Shown here: piece by piece, positions 9,336-19,521 of the stretch
How positions within the stretch are numbered: the stretch's first letter is position 1
Layout: each line of letters starts with the position of its first letter
Assembly (NCBI RefSeq): GCF_000520495.1
Contig: NZ_KI914621.1
Location: 112,234 to 175,106 of the forward strand
DNA: 62,873 nt
From: Arthrobacter sp. H14
Lineage (GTDB): Bacteria; Actinomycetota; Actinomycetes; Actinomycetales; Micrococcaceae
Direction: 5' to 3'
Translations under genes and position numbers: made by a program
Notes under the pieces: model-generated
Told to the model about the DNA's origin: nothing
The model's input: only the letters and a program-made list of their open reading frames with translations
The model's database searches: none

Positions 9336-10876
9336 GGCCGCCTCCAGGATCGTCCATCACGGGCAAGCAGCTCAGCCGCGGCCGGTGGTCCCCAACTTCC
9401 GGGTTTATACGCCTCGGGCTGTTCACCGTGCTCGCTCCAGTACTGTTCAAAGGGGTCCAGGATCTTCCACGACAACTCGACCTCCTGATGCCGCGGGAAC
9501 AACGGTGGTTCCCCCAGCAGCACATCGAGGATCAGGCGTTCATAGGCCTCAGGACTGGATTCAGTAAACGCATGTCCGTAGCCGAAGTCCATGGTCACAT
9601 CCCGGACCTCCATCTGGGTTCCGGGAACCTTCGAGCCGAAACGGATGGTCGCTCCCTCATCGGGCTGGACCCGGATAACGACGGCGTTCTGGCCGAAGTC
9701 GTCTTCATCGTGATGCGGGAACAACATGTTGGGGGCCCGTTTGAAGACGACGGCGATCTCCGTCACCCGCCGGCCAAGCCGCTTGCCGGTACGCAGGTAG
9801 AACGGGACACCGCTCCAGCGGCGGGTGTTGATGTCCAGGCGCAGCGCGGCGTAGGTTTCGGTGATCGAAGACTGGGGGATATCGTCCTCTTCGAGGTACC
9901 CCTTCACTTCCTGGCCGCCCTGCAGGCCGCCGGCATACTGGCCTAGTGCCGAGTGGGCGCCGAGGTCTTCCGGGAGCTTCACGGCGGCCAGTACCTTCTC
10001 CTTCTCCGCCCGCAGATCGCCGGCATCGAAGGTGATAGGTTCTTCCATTGCCGTCAGGGCAAGAAGCTGAAGCAAGTGGTTCTGGATGACATCGCGGGCC
10101 GCGCCGACGCCGTCGTAATACCCCGCACGGCCACCGATGCCAATATCCTCCGCCATGGTGATTTGGACGTGGTCGACGTAGTTCGAATTCCAGAGCGGTT
10201 CAAACAACTGGTTGGCGAAGCGCAGCGCCAGTATGTTCTGGACCGTTTCCTTCCCCAGATAGTGGTCGATGCGGAAGACGGAATCCGGCGCGAATACGGA
10301 CTCGACGATTTCGTTGAGCTCCCGGGCGGATTCCAGGTCATGACCGAACGGCTTTTCGATGACGACGCGGCGCCAGGTGCCCTCTTCGGCATTGGCCAGC
10401 CCGTGCTGTGACAGTTGCTGGCAAACCTGCTCGAACTTGTTCGGAGGAATGGACAGGTAGAACGCGTGATTGCCTTGGGTTCCGCGCTGCTCGTCCAGTT
10501 GGCCGACGGTTTTCTTCAGCCGGTCGAACGCGTCGTCGTTGTCGAATTCACCCTGAACAAAACGGATACCTTCGGCCAGCTGGCTCCAGACATCTTCGCT
10601 GAAAGGGGTGCGTGCGTATTGCTGCACCGCCTCCTTCACCTGGGCAGCGAATTCTTCGTCATCCCAGTCCCGGCGTGCAAAGCCGACGAGGGCGAAACTG
10701 GGAGGCAACAGGCCGCGGTTGGCCAGGTCATAGATAGCCGGCATCAGCTTCTTGCGGGCGAGGTCGCCGGTTACGCCGAAAAGCACCAGCGAGGAAGGGC
10801 CTGCGATCCGGTTAAGCCGCCGGTCCCTCGGATCCCGCAGGGGATTCCTGTGCCGGGTGGATTCACTCGTGGGCAT
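9332..10876 (-). CDS. zwf: Glucose-6-phosphate 1-dehydrogenase
   Basis: This 514-residue enzyme oxidises glucose-6-phosphate to 6-phosphogluconolactone with NADP. The N-terminal nucleotide-binding motif is LVLFGVTGDLARKKLMP (about residues 30-46), and the substrate-binding/catalytic motif RIDHYLGKETVQN lies near residue 205. The length is normal. It lies between pgi and opcA, four bases after pgi in transcription order, and overlaps opcA. No gnd (6-phosphogluconate dehydrogenase) is present in this cluster. Confidence 0.97.
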   Translation of the reverse strand: MPTSESTRHRNPLRDPRDRRLNRIAGPSSLVLFGVTGDLARKKLMPAIYDLANRGLLPPSFALVGFARRDWDDEEFAAQVKEAVQQYARTPFSEDVWSQLAEGIRFVQGEFDNDDAFDRLKKTVGQLDEQRGTQGNHAFYLSIPPNKFEQVCQQLSQHGLANAEEGTWRRVVIEKPFGHDLESARELNEIVESVFAPDSVFRIDHYLGKETVQNILALRFANQLFEPLWNSNYVDHVQITMAEDIGIGGRAGYYDGVGAARDVIQNHLLQLLALTAMEEPITFDAGDLRAEKEKVLAAVKLPEDLGAHSALGQYAGGLQGGQEVKGYLEEDDIPQSSITETYAALRLDINTRRWSGVPFYLRTGKRLGRRVTEIAVVFKRAPNMLFPHHDEDDFGQNAVVIRVQPDEGATIRFGSKVPGTQMEVRDVTMDFGYGHAFTESSPEAYERLILDVLLGEPPLFPRHQEVELSWKILDPFEQYWSEHGEQPEAYKPGSWGPPAAAELLARDGRSWRRP

Positions 10877-10879
10877 CAG

Positions 10880-12505
10880 TCACATTCCGCCGCTGGTGTT
10901 GAGGAAGGCCACTGCGTCCATGAGCTGCTTCGTGCCCGCAGCGCGGTCCGTCAGGTGCAGGCGCAGTACCGGCCGGCCATGGTCAGCCAGGACCTGGGCA
11001 TCTCCAGCCGCCTGCGCCGAAATCAGTTCACCGAAGCTGAAGGGCCGGTCCGGAATGGACAGATCCTCGTCTGCGGCCGCCGTCACCTGGAGGTAGACGC
11101 CCACTGCGGGTCCACCTTTATGGAACTGCCCGGTTGAGTGCAGGAACCGTGGTCCCCATCCGAATGTGACGGGCCGGCCGGTGATGCGCGCCAGTGGATC
11201 CCGGACCCGGGACAGCGACTCATAGGCAATGCGGTCAAAGTACGCCTGCACGCTGAGATATCCATCCGATGGCAGCTGCTCTATCAGGGCGCGCAGCGCA
11301 TCGTCCACGCTGGCGGCATTGCCGAGCATCGTTTGGTCGGCACGGACCTCGATGGCGCCGTCGGTGAAGTTTGCCGGCGCCTGCTCAGGGCGGTTGTCCA
11401 GCAGCCCGCGTGCGGCGTCCTTGGCTGCTTCGACATCCGGTTGGTCGAAGGGATTGATCCCCAGCAGGCGGCCGGCGACGACCGTGCCATACTCCCAGGC
11501 CAACAATTGGCTGCCCAAGCTGCCCGACACTGCAATCTGATTGTCCTTGAGTTCCACGTGGGCATCCTGGCCGACGAGCCGCACCACCAGGATGTCCGAC
11601 GCATCCGATGACACCTCAGGCGAATCCGGTTCGGCGACGACCGGAAGGACACCGGTGCCCAGCTTTCCCGTCGATTCGGCGACGAGCTGTTCGGCCCAAT
11701 CCGCGAAACCAACCATCGAGGATCCCTCGTCAACGATGACGATCTTGTTGCGCAGCGGCTCAGTTCCGCCGAGGGCAGCCCCCAGCACCAGACCAATGTT
11801 GCCGTCGTCGTCGTCCCGCAGCATTTCCGAGGCCTCCTCGGCCTCATCGAGCAGCGCTTCAATATCGACGCCGGCCAGTCCGGAGGGAACCAGGCCGAAA
11901 GCGGTCAGCGCCGAATACCTGCCACCGACATTCGGATCGGCGTTGAAGACCTCGCGGTAACCGGCCTTCCTGGAGTCGGAATCCATCGGCGAACCCGGGT
12001 CCGTCACGACAATGATGCGCCGGGCTGCATCCAGTCCGGCATCATTGAACGCCTTCTCGAAGGTCCGCCGGATCGAATCCGTTTCCAGCGTCGAGCCGGA
12101 CTTGGAAGAGACCACGATGGCGGTCTGCTCCAAGTTGTCTTCCAAAGCATGGCGTACCTGCTCCGGGTCGGTACTGTCCAAAACGGCCAGTTCGACGCCG
12201 GCGGTCCGGGTGATGACTTCCGGCGCCAAGGAGGATCCGCCCATCCCTGCCAAGGCGATACGCGTGACGCCTTCGGCTTTGAGTTCGTCCCGCAGCTGAA
12301 GGATCCGCGGCACCAGCGGCCGTGAGGTCTCCGCCAACTCCACCCATCCGAGCCGTTGTGACGCTTCCGCCTCGGCGTCCTTACCCCACAGCGTCGCGTC
12401 CTTCGCGGTGATGCGGGAGGCGACGTGGTCCTCCACCAGGGCACTTATATGCCGATCAATGGCCTGGCGGGCGGCGGCCGCCGCGTCAATGGAGAGCGAA
12501 CTCAT
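10880..12505 (-). CDS. pgi: Glucose-6-phosphate isomerase
   Basis: This protein of about 541 residues interconverts glucose-6-phosphate and fructose-6-phosphate. It has tandem SIS sugar-isomerase segments (AGMGGSSLAPEVI near residue 85 and VSSKSGSTLETDS near residue 130) as in the divergent actinobacterial and cyanobacterial PGI type. I place the start at the ATG at 12505 because GCAGGAGGAT stands about eleven bases upstream; the longer open frame reaches back into tal and is not protein-like. It links glycolysis with the pentose-phosphate genes around it. Confidence 0.93.
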   Translation of the reverse strand: MSSLSIDAAAAARQAIDRHISALVEDHVASRITAKDATLWGKDAEAEASQRLGWVELAETSRPLVPRILQLRDELKAEGVTRIALAGMGGSSLAPEVITRTAGVELAVLDSTDPEQVRHALEDNLEQTAIVVSSKSGSTLETDSIRRTFEKAFNDAGLDAARRIIVVTDPGSPMDSDSRKAGYREVFNADPNVGGRYSALTAFGLVPSGLAGVDIEALLDEAEEASEMLRDDDDGNIGLVLGAALGGTEPLRNKIVIVDEGSSMVGFADWAEQLVAESTGKLGTGVLPVVAEPDSPEVSSDASDILVVRLVGQDAHVELKDNQIAVSGSLGSQLLAWEYGTVVAGRLLGINPFDQPDVEAAKDAARGLLDNRPEQAPANFTDGAIEVRADQTMLGNAASVDDALRALIEQLPSDGYLSVQAYFDRIAYESLSRVRDPLARITGRPVTFGWGPRFLHSTGQFHKGGPAVGVYLQVTAAADEDLSIPDRPFSFGELISAQAAGDAQVLADHGRPVLRLHLTDRAAGTKQLMDAVAFLNTSGGM

Positions 12506-12548
12506 GGCTGACAAATCCTCCTGCTTGTTGATCGAACACTGCCTGGCG

Positions 12549-13691
12549 CTACTGCTTGCCGGAGCTCCCGGCATTATCGAGCGCGGCCTGGACGGTGTCC
12601 AGCAGCTGGCTCCAGCTCTTGACGAACTTATCCACGCCTTCGGTTTCCAGCAGCCCGACGACGTCGTTGTAGGAAATGCCCAGCTTTTCCAGGTCATTCA
12701 ACACGGCATTGGCTTCGTCGTACGTGCCGGTGACGGTGTCGCCGGTCACCTCGGCATGATCTGCCGCCGCCTCCAGGGTCTTCTCCGGCATCGTATTGAC
12801 GACGTTCGGCGCAACCAGATCGGTCACGTACATCGTGTCTGGGTACGCCGGATCCTTCACGCCGGTTGAGGCCCACAGCGGACGCTGCTGGCGGGCTCCG
12901 GCGTCGGCGAGGGTCTTCCACCGTTCGGTACTGAACTGCTGTTCGTAGACCTGGTAGGCCAGCCGGGCATTGGCCACTCCAGCCTTGCCTTTCAGCGCCT
13001 TCGCTTCGTCGGTGCCGATGGCGTCGAGGCGCGTATCCACTTCGGAATCGACGCGGGAGACAAAGAAGGAAGCGACCGAATGGATCTTGGACAGGTCCTT
13101 GCCGGCTTCCTTCGCCCGCTCCATTCCGAGCATGAAGGCATTGATGACTTCCCGGTACCGATCCAGCGAAAAGATCAGCGTGACGTTGACGCTGATGCCC
13201 TCGGCCAGGGTCGCCGCAATCGGCTCAAGGCCGGCTTCGGTGGCCGGAATCTTGATGTGCACGTTGTTGCGGTTAACTTTCCGGGACAGCTGCTGCGCCA
13301 CTTCGGCCGTCTTCGCCGCATCATCGGACAGGCGCGGATCAACCTCAATGGAGACCCGGCCGTCAACACCGTCGGTGCGTTCGGCAATCGGCGCAAAAAG
13401 GTCGCATGCCTCGGTCACATCGCGGGTGGTGATTTCGAATACCGCGGTTTCGACGTCGGCGCCCGATGCGGCCAGTTCGGAGACCTGCTCCGCGTAGGAC
13501 TCACCGTCAGAAAGAGCTGACGCGAAAATACTCGGGTTGGTGGTGATTCCGACGACGTTCCGCTCGTCCATCAGCTTCTGGAGGTTTCCGGAGGCGAGGA
13601 GTTCCCGGGACAGGTCGTCGAGCCAGATGGACACGCCTGCGTCGGCGAGCTGACTGGTCGGCTTTGATTGGGAGCTGGTTGTCTGTGTCAT
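12549..13691 (-). CDS. tal: Transaldolase
   Basis: This 380-residue transaldolase moves a dihydroxyacetone unit between sugar phosphates in the non-oxidative pentose phosphate pathway. The Schiff-base lysine is in [12 protein letters not shown] (about residue 147). The motif [13 protein letters not shown] at residues 48-60 is the family signature. The length fits the long actinobacterial class. GGAGAA precedes the ATG at 13691. It lies between tkt and pgi with short gaps, in one operon. Confidence 0.96.
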   Translation of the reverse strand: MTQTTSSQSKPTSQLADAGVSIWLDDLSRELLASGNLQKLMDERNVVGITTNPSIFASALSDGESYAEQVSELAASGADVETAVFEITTRDVTEACDLFAPIAERTDGVDGRVSIEVDPRLSDDAAKTAEVAQQLSRKVNRNNVHIKIPATEAGLEPIAATLAEGISVNVTLIFSLDRYREVINAFMLGMERAKEAGKDLSKIHSVASFFVSRVDSEVDTRLDAIGTDEAKALKGKAGVANARLAYQVYEQQFSTERWKTLADAGARQQRPLWASTGVKDPAYPDTMYVTDLVAPNVVNTMPEKTLEAAADHAEVTGDTVTGTYDEANAVLNDLEKLGISYNDVVGLLETEGVDKFVKSWSQLLDTVQAALDNAGSSGKQ

Positions 13692-13725
13692 GACTGATTC
13701 TCCTTAATGAAGAGGGTTCGGCGTG

Positions 13726-15909
13726 CTACTGGAGGTCGCCGGTGGTTGAAGATTGTGCTCCGGAGGCCGCGCCGGTGGAACGGTTGAGAGGGCCGGGCCC
13801 GGACTGTGCTGCCTCGAGTGACTCGCGGGCGGCAGCGACGACGGCGTCCGCGGTGATCTCGAACTCGCGGAACAACGTCTTGTAGTCGGCTGAGGCACCG
13901 AAGTGTTCCAACGAGACCGAGCGGCCGGAATCGCCGATCAGATCGCGCCAGCCCTGGGCGACGCCCGCCTCAACGGAGACCCGGGCACGTACACCGGAAG
14001 GCAGGACGCTCTCGCGGTATTGCTCGTCCTGCTGGTCGAACCACTCAAGGCAGGGCATCGACACCACACGGGTGGGTACGCCATCGGTCTGCAGCGCTTC
14101 CCGGGCCTGAACCGCCAACTGGACCTCGGATCCGGTGCCGATCAGGATCACCTGGGCATCACCGCCGTCGGCCTCGGCCAGGACATAACCGCCCTTGGCA
14201 ACGCCGTCGGCGGAAGCGAAGGTGCTTCCCGACGCCGCGCCGGTGCCGCGCTCATAGGTGGGAATGTTCTGCCGGGTGAGTACAATTCCCGCCGGGTTAT
14301 TGGTGTTTTCCAGAATGGTGCGCCAGGCGACAGCGACTTCGTTGGCGTCGCCGGGACGGACGACGTCGAGTCCGGGGATGGCGCGCAGCGAGGCCAATTG
14401 TTCGACTGGCTGGTGCGTCGGGCCATCCTCGCCCAGACCGATGGAATCGTGCGTCCAGACGTAGACCGCGGGAACGCCCATCAGAGCGCCCAGGCGGATC
14501 GCCGGCCGCTGGTAGTCGCTGAAGATCAGGAACGTCCCGGAGAATGCACGGGTGCTTGAATGCATCACGATGCCGTTGACGATCGCTGCGGCGGCGTGCT
14601 CGCGGATGCCGAAGTGCAGTACCCGTCCGTACGGACCACCGGACCACATATCGGTCTGCCGCGACTCGGGGATGAACGACGGCGATCCTTCGATCGTCGT
14701 ATTGTTCGACTCCGCCAGATCGGCCGATCCGCCCCATAGCTCCGGCAGCACCGGCCCGATCGAGCCTAGCACCTTGCCCGACGCCTTGCGGGTGGAGACA
14801 TCCTCCCCAGCAGGGAAGGAGGGCAACTTGTCCGTCCAGCCTTCAGGGAGTTCGCGAGCGGAGATACGCTGCAGCAGCTGATTCTCCTCCGGATGCGCAT
14901 CCTTCCATCCGGAGAAGCTCTTTTCCCACTCCGCACGTTCTTCCTTGCCACGCTGCACCACCTGGCGGGCGTGCTCAAGAACTTCGGAGTCAACCTGGAA
15001 CTGCTGCTCCGGGTCGAAGCCCAGCTCCTTCTTCACAGCGGCGACTTCATCAGCGCCGAGGGCGGAGCCGTGTACCTTGCCGGTGTTCTGCTTGTTGGGG
15101 GCAGGCCACCCGATAATGGTCCGAAGGGCAATGATCGAGGGCTTGGAGGTTTCCTGCTTTGCAGCCTTTAATGCGCCATAGAGCTCCGCGACGTCCTCGA
15201 CGTACTCGCCGGTCTTGGTCCAGTCCACGCGCTGGACATGCCAGCCGTAGGCCTCGTAGCGTTTGAGCACATCCTCGGAGAAGGAGACGTCGGTGTCGTC
15301 CTCGATGGAGATGTGGTTCTGGTCGTACAGGACCACCATGTTGCCCAGCTCCTGGTGGCCGGCCAGCGACGAAGCCTCCGAGGTCACGCCTTCTTGGAGA
15401 TCGCCGTCGGAAGCAACGACCCAGATGGTGTGGTCGAACGGGCTTTCCCCTGTGGCGGCCTCCGGGTCCATCATTCCGCGCATGCGGCGCTGGGCATAAG
15501 CAAAACCGACCGAGGTCGCCAATCCCTGTCCCAGGGGGCCGGTGGTGACTTCGACGCCGGCAGTGTGGCGGTACTCCGGGTGGCCGGGGGTTTTCGAACC
15601 CCAGGTCCGCAGTTCCTGCAGGTCCTCAATCTCCAGTCCATAGCCGGAGAGGTACAACTGGATGTAGAGGGTGAGCGAGGTGTGTCCAGGGGAGAGGACG
15701 AAGCGGTCCCGTCCGGTCCATTCCGGATCCGACGGGTCGTGCCGCATCATTTTCTGGAAGATCATGTAAGCGGCCGGAGCCAGGCTCATTGCGGTTCCGG
15801 GATGCCCGTTTCCAACCTTCTCCACGGCATCTGCCGCCAGAACACGAACGGTATCCACTGCGCGCTGGTCCAGATCAGACCAATGAAGTTCTTCTTCCAT
15901 ATGTGGCAC
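13726..15909 (-). CDS. tkt: Transketolase
   Basis: This 727-residue thiamine-diphosphate enzyme transfers two-carbon units in the pentose phosphate pathway. The diphosphate-binding motif ASDGDLQEGVTSEASSL lies near residue 165, and the central PYR domain has FSDYQRPAIRLGALMGVP and the THDSIGLGEDGPTHQPVEQ motif. The last 25 residues, after the normal family end at about REFEITADAVVAAARESL, are a Gly/Ser/Thr/Ala-rich tail that looks disordered. The start is GTG 15909 or ATG 15900; the former has GAGGGG at better spacing. It is the first gene of the operon. Confidence 0.96.
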   Translation of the reverse strand: MPHMEEELHWSDLDQRAVDTVRVLAADAVEKVGNGHPGTAMSLAPAAYMIFQKMMRHDPSDPEWTGRDRFVLSPGHTSLTLYIQLYLSGYGLEIEDLQELRTWGSKTPGHPEYRHTAGVEVTTGPLGQGLATSVGFAYAQRRMRGMMDPEAATGESPFDHTIWVVASDGDLQEGVTSEASSLAGHQELGNMVVLYDQNHISIEDDTDVSFSEDVLKRYEAYGWHVQRVDWTKTGEYVEDVAELYGALKAAKQETSKPSIIALRTIIGWPAPNKQNTGKVHGSALGADEVAAVKKELGFDPEQQFQVDSEVLEHARQVVQRGKEERAEWEKSFSGWKDAHPEENQLLQRISARELPEGWTDKLPSFPAGEDVSTRKASGKVLGSIGPVLPELWGGSADLAESNNTTIEGSPSFIPESRQTDMWSGGPYGRVLHFGIREHAAAAIVNGIVMHSSTRAFSGTFLIFSDYQRPAIRLGALMGVPAVYVWTHDSIGLGEDGPTHQPVEQLASLRAIPGLDVVRPGDANEVAVAWRTILENTNNPAGIVLTRQNIPTYERGTGAASGSTFASADGVAKGGYVLAEADGGDAQVILIGTGSEVQLAVQAREALQTDGVPTRVVSMPCLEWFDQQDEQYRESVLPSGVRARVSVEAGVAQGWRDLIGDSGRSVSLEHFGASADYKTLFREFEITADAVVAAARESLEAAQSGPGPLNRSTGAASGAQSSTTGDLQ

Positions 15910-16263
15910 GTTTACCGAGCCCCTCTCTCTACTGTCGCTCAGCGGAAGCGGCCCTGACCGGTGCTCCGGAATGTGGACTATTCCACTGGCCGTCCGCGGT
16001 TGAAACTTTGATAAGTTGCCTTGCTCTTAGCTCGCTTTCAACCTTAGTCGCATTCACCTGCACCCTGCCCGTTCGTGTCGTCATGAGGATTGTTCGCCAG
16101 CTGCGGAAAAACGTTTCTACACGGCGTAGTAAGATTGTTTCCGGAGCGGAACGGGAATCGACTGGCCGACTGCTCCAGTAGGTATGATGGATACGGAAAC
16201 CGAGTGCCGTCATGGTTGCCTTTACACTCGGACATTGATCAGACAGAACAGAGTGATTACCCC
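15910..16263. other. Divergent intergenic region between tkt and ctaB
   Basis: About 350 bases without a credible gene. It must contain the promoters of the pentose-phosphate operon (leftward) and of ctaB (rightward), but I cannot pick convincing -35/-10 pairs. An upstream extension of the ctaB frame exists (from 16090) but is not protein-like. Two 8-base arms, GGTTGAAA at 15998 and TTTCAACC at 16036, are complementary but 30 bases apart. Confidence 0.6.
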
Positions 16264-17208
16264 GTGCGAACCCAGGATGCGCCCGTAATTGCCGCTTCTG
16301 AGGGCGGCAAATCCAGGTGGAGCCGCAAGGCCAAGGCGTATCTGGCATTGACGAAACCCCGGGTTATCGAGCTGCTGCTGGTCACCACCTTACCGACCAT
16401 GATTTTTGCCCAGCGCGGGTTCCCTGACCTGATGCTGATTCTGGCCACTTTGGTTGGCGGAGCCTTCGCCGCGGGCAGTGCCGGCGCCTTTAATTGTTAC
16501 ATCGACCGCGACATCGACAAGCTGATGCACCGCACCGAGAAGCGGCCGCTGGTGACCGGTGCCGTGAGTCCGCGCGAAGCATTCATCTTCGCCACAGTGC
16601 TCGGCGTCGCAGCGATTGCCATCCTCTGGTTTGGGGCCAACCCCCTCGCTGCCTGGCTGGGCATCGCCGCGATCTTCCTTTACGTAGTTGTATATTCGAT
16701 GATCCTGAAGCGGCGGACCTCGCAGAACATCGTCTGGGGCGGAACCGCCGGTTGCATGCCGGTGCTGATCGGCTGGGCGGCCGCGACCAACGAGTTGGCA
16801 TGGCCGGCGTTCATCCTGTTCATGATCATTTTCCTCTGGACTCCGCCGCATTACTGGCCGCTGTCCATGCGCTACAGCGACGACTACAACAAGGCACACG
16901 TGCCAATGCTTGGGGCGATCGCCGGCGCCAAGGTCGTTTCGGTGCAGATCGTGCTGTATGCCTGGGCCATGGTGGCATGCTCCCTGCTGCTCATCCCCGT
17001 GGGTGGGGCAGGCTGGACCTATACGATCGTTGCCGTCCTGAGCGGTTTCTGGTTCCTGTATGAATCGCACCGCCTGCATTTTCATGCCCAGCGCGGCACC
17101 ACGACAGGCAAGGGCGCCATGAAGGTTTTCCATGGATCAATCAGCTACCTGACGCTGGTGTTCCTTGCCCTCGCCGTCGATCCCTTCATCGGATCCCCGC
17201 TCTTCTGA
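16264..17208 (+). CDS. ctaB: Protohaem IX farnesyltransferase (haem O synthase)
   Basis: This 314-residue UbiA-family membrane prenyltransferase attaches farnesyl to haem B to make haem O for cytochrome oxidase. The two Asp-rich motifs are present: [20 protein letters not shown] (about residues 78-97) and [13 protein letters not shown] near residue 205. Eight to nine membrane helices are apparent. The GTG at 16264 gives the normal length; the ribosome site is weak. ctaA, the next enzyme of the pathway, is about 4 kb downstream. Confidence 0.93.
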   Translation: MRTQDAPVIAASEGGKSRWSRKAKAYLALTKPRVIELLLVTTLPTMIFAQRGFPDLMLILATLVGGAFAAGSAGAFNCYIDRDIDKLMHRTEKRPLVTGAVSPREAFIFATVLGVAAIAILWFGANPLAAWLGIAAIFLYVVVYSMILKRRTSQNIVWGGTAGCMPVLIGWAAATNELAWPAFILFMIIFLWTPPHYWPLSMRYSDDYNKAHVPMLGAIAGAKVVSVQIVLYAWAMVACSLLLIPVGGAGWTYTIVAVLSGFWFLYESHRLHFHAQRGTTTGKGAMKVFHGSISYLTLVFLALAVDPFIGSPLF

Positions 17209-17286
17209 CAGCAACCTCCCCAGCTTTCCGACAGCACACCGGTCCGCAGCCTTGTGGACTCTCTTGGTGAACGCCCGCCAGGCACA

Positions 17287-17292
17287 TAGGTT
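17287..17292 (+). promoter_or_regulatory. Candidate -10 box for leaderless malQ
   Basis: TAGGTT ends seven bases before the chosen malQ ATG (17300), the spacing typical of leaderless actinobacterial transcripts. A GAGG also stands just before the ATG, too near for a good Shine-Dalgarno. No -35 box is evident. Confidence 0.3.
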
Positions 17293-17299
17293 AAGAGGC

Positions 17300-19487
17300 A
17301 TGGGCGATGCGAACGTGCAGGATCCGACCGACGGCGGAAGCGGCGGGCTGCTGCGGCAGCTGGCTCAAGCGAACGGCGTAAGTACAACATTCCAGGGCTG
17401 GGATGGAACCGGGCAGAATGTCGCCGCACAGACCCTGCGTAAAGTTCTGGCCGCGCTCGGCGTGGCGGCCGAAACAGATGAAGACGTCCACGCCGCCCTG
17501 GATGAAGGTGAACTGGCGCCATGGCGGAGGTTGCTGCCTCCCGTCGTCGTCCGTCAGCAGGGACAACCACATCAAGTCGCGGTGCACAAGCCGCGGGGGG
17601 CCACCGCGCAGCTGTGGATTGTTGGCGAAGACGGCTCCCGGCACGAGGTTTCCTGGGCCGATGTCCCGGCAGAGCGGCATTCAGTCGATGGGGTCCACAT
17701 CGAGCGTCACTTGGCGGAGCTGCCGGCCGGTCTGCCACTCGGCTGGCACACCCTGCACGCCCAATGCGGAGCAGAGCAGGCACAGTGCACCCTGGTTATT
17801 TCACCACAGCAGTTGACGACGACGGCGCAATTGGCAGGGGAGCGCGGCTGGGGTCTGATGGCGCAACTGTATTCGGTGCGCTCATCACGCTCCTGGGGGG
17901 ATTGGAGATCTGGCCGACCTGGCCGACCTTGCCGCCATTTCCGGTGCCGGACATGGCGCCGGTTTCGTTCTGGTCAATCCATTGCACGCGGCCGAACCAG
18001 CGCCGCCGGTTGAGCCTTCACCGTATCTGCCGACAAGCCGTCGGTTCTTTAACCCGCTGTATATCCGGGTGGAGGACATACCCGAGTACGGATATTTGAC
18101 GGGCGGTCCGAGGAAGCGGATTGAGGAACTGGCCGGACGACTGCGCGGAGCGAACCAGAACGCGGACATGTTGGACCGGGATTCAACCTATGCTGCAAAG
18201 CTCGAGGCGTTGGAGCTCATCTATCAGGTGGGTCGTGGTGCGGCCAGGCAGCAACAGCTCGACGCCTTTTGCACCGGCCAAGGGCAGGGCTTGGAGGATT
18301 TCGCGCTGTGGTGCGCCATGACGGAGGAAGCCGGGGCCGGCGCGACGCGTAACGACAACGCGGCGCGTCCGGGCGGCGGCTACGTGCTGGAGCAGCGTGG
18401 CCGGTTGGCCGGCAGAATCGACTTTCACAAATGGCTGCAGTGGATCTGCGATCAGCAGCTTGAAACTGTGCAGAGTGCAGCGAAGAAGGCAGGAATGGGC
18501 ATCGGCGTGATGCACGACCTCGCAGTCGGCGTCCAAAGCCGCGGAGCAGATGCCTGGGTGCTGCAGGATGTCCTTGCTTCCGGTGTCAGTGTGGGCGCGC
18601 CACCGGACATGTTCAACCAGCAGGGCCAGGATTGGGCTCAGCCGCCTTGGCATCCCGCCCGCCTCGCTGCCTCCGGGTACGCCGCCTACCGGGACATGCT
18701 GCGCACTATCCTCCGCCATGCCGGCGGCATCCGGATCGACCACATTCTCGGCCTTTTCCGGCTCTGGTGGATTCCCGACGGCGCCGCCCCGGGTGAGGGC
18801 GCGTACGTTCACTACGATCATGAGGCGCTGATTGGCATTCTCGCACTCGAAGCTCAGCGGGCGGACGCCGTCGTCGTTGGCGAGGATCTGGGCACCTTTG
18901 AACCGTGGGTGCAGGATTATCTGGCCGAACGGGGAATTCTGGGTACTTCGATCCTGTGGTTCGAACAGTCCGAGGAAGGTCCGCTGGCCCCTGAGCAGTA
19001 CCGGCAGGCTTGCCTGACCAGCGTCAACACTCACGACCTGCCCCCGACGGCGGGATATCTGGCGGGTGAACACGTGGATCTGCGTGAGTCTTTGGGGCTC
19101 TTGAACCGTCCGGCAGCGGAAGAACGTGCTGACGACGCCGCCACTCAAGAAGCCGTGCTGGCCCTGGCCCGGGAGCGGGGCCTGCTGCCCAAATCCACGC
19201 AGTTGCCAACCGCCGACGCTGGTAGTCGCAAAGCCAGCGACGAGGTGCAACGGACGGTGGAGGCACTGTATGCCTTGATCGCCCAGACACCGTCGGCTCT
19301 GATTGGCGTGGCCTTAGTCGACGCAGTCGGGGAGCGGCGTACGCAGAACCAGCCGGGAACCAGTGACGAGTATCCGAACTGGCGCATTCCGCTTGCCGGC
19401 CCGGACGGACAGGTTGTCCTGATCGACGACCTGCCCCATAATGAGAGGTTCCTGTCTCTGGTTCAGGTCCTGCAGCCGGATCGATGA
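17300..19487 (+). pseudogene. malQ: 4-alpha-glucanotransferase (amylomaltase), frameshifted
   Basis: GH77 amylomaltase moves alpha-1,4-glucan segments in maltodextrin and glycogen metabolism. The frame from 17300 codes correctly up to LMAQLYSVRSSRSWG and then changes; the true continuation (IGDLADLADLAAISG, then NPLHAAEP) is in the +1 frame and runs to 19487 (an open frame with its own ATG at 17982). The break is at a run of six G at 17895-17900, where five would restore a reading frame of about 729 residues, a normal family length. All catalytic residues are in the second part: Asp nucleophile in GIRIDHILGL, Glu acid/base in VVGEDLGT, third Asp in NTHDLPP. It is a real frameshift or a homopolymer base-call error. 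Confidence 0.85.
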
Positions 19488-19521
19488 ATCGATTCTCCCG
19501 CCGCGCAGGAGGACCGAACCA

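Noticed and set aside
15998-16043. Complementary arms GGTTGAAA and TTTCAACC in the tkt/ctaB gap as a regulatory hairpin
   Set aside because: Only eight bases each and 30 bases apart; too weak to list as a site.
17895-17900. Programmed frameshifting in malQ
   Set aside because: No conserved slippery heptamer with a downstream structure is apparent and amylomaltases are not known to use frameshifting.
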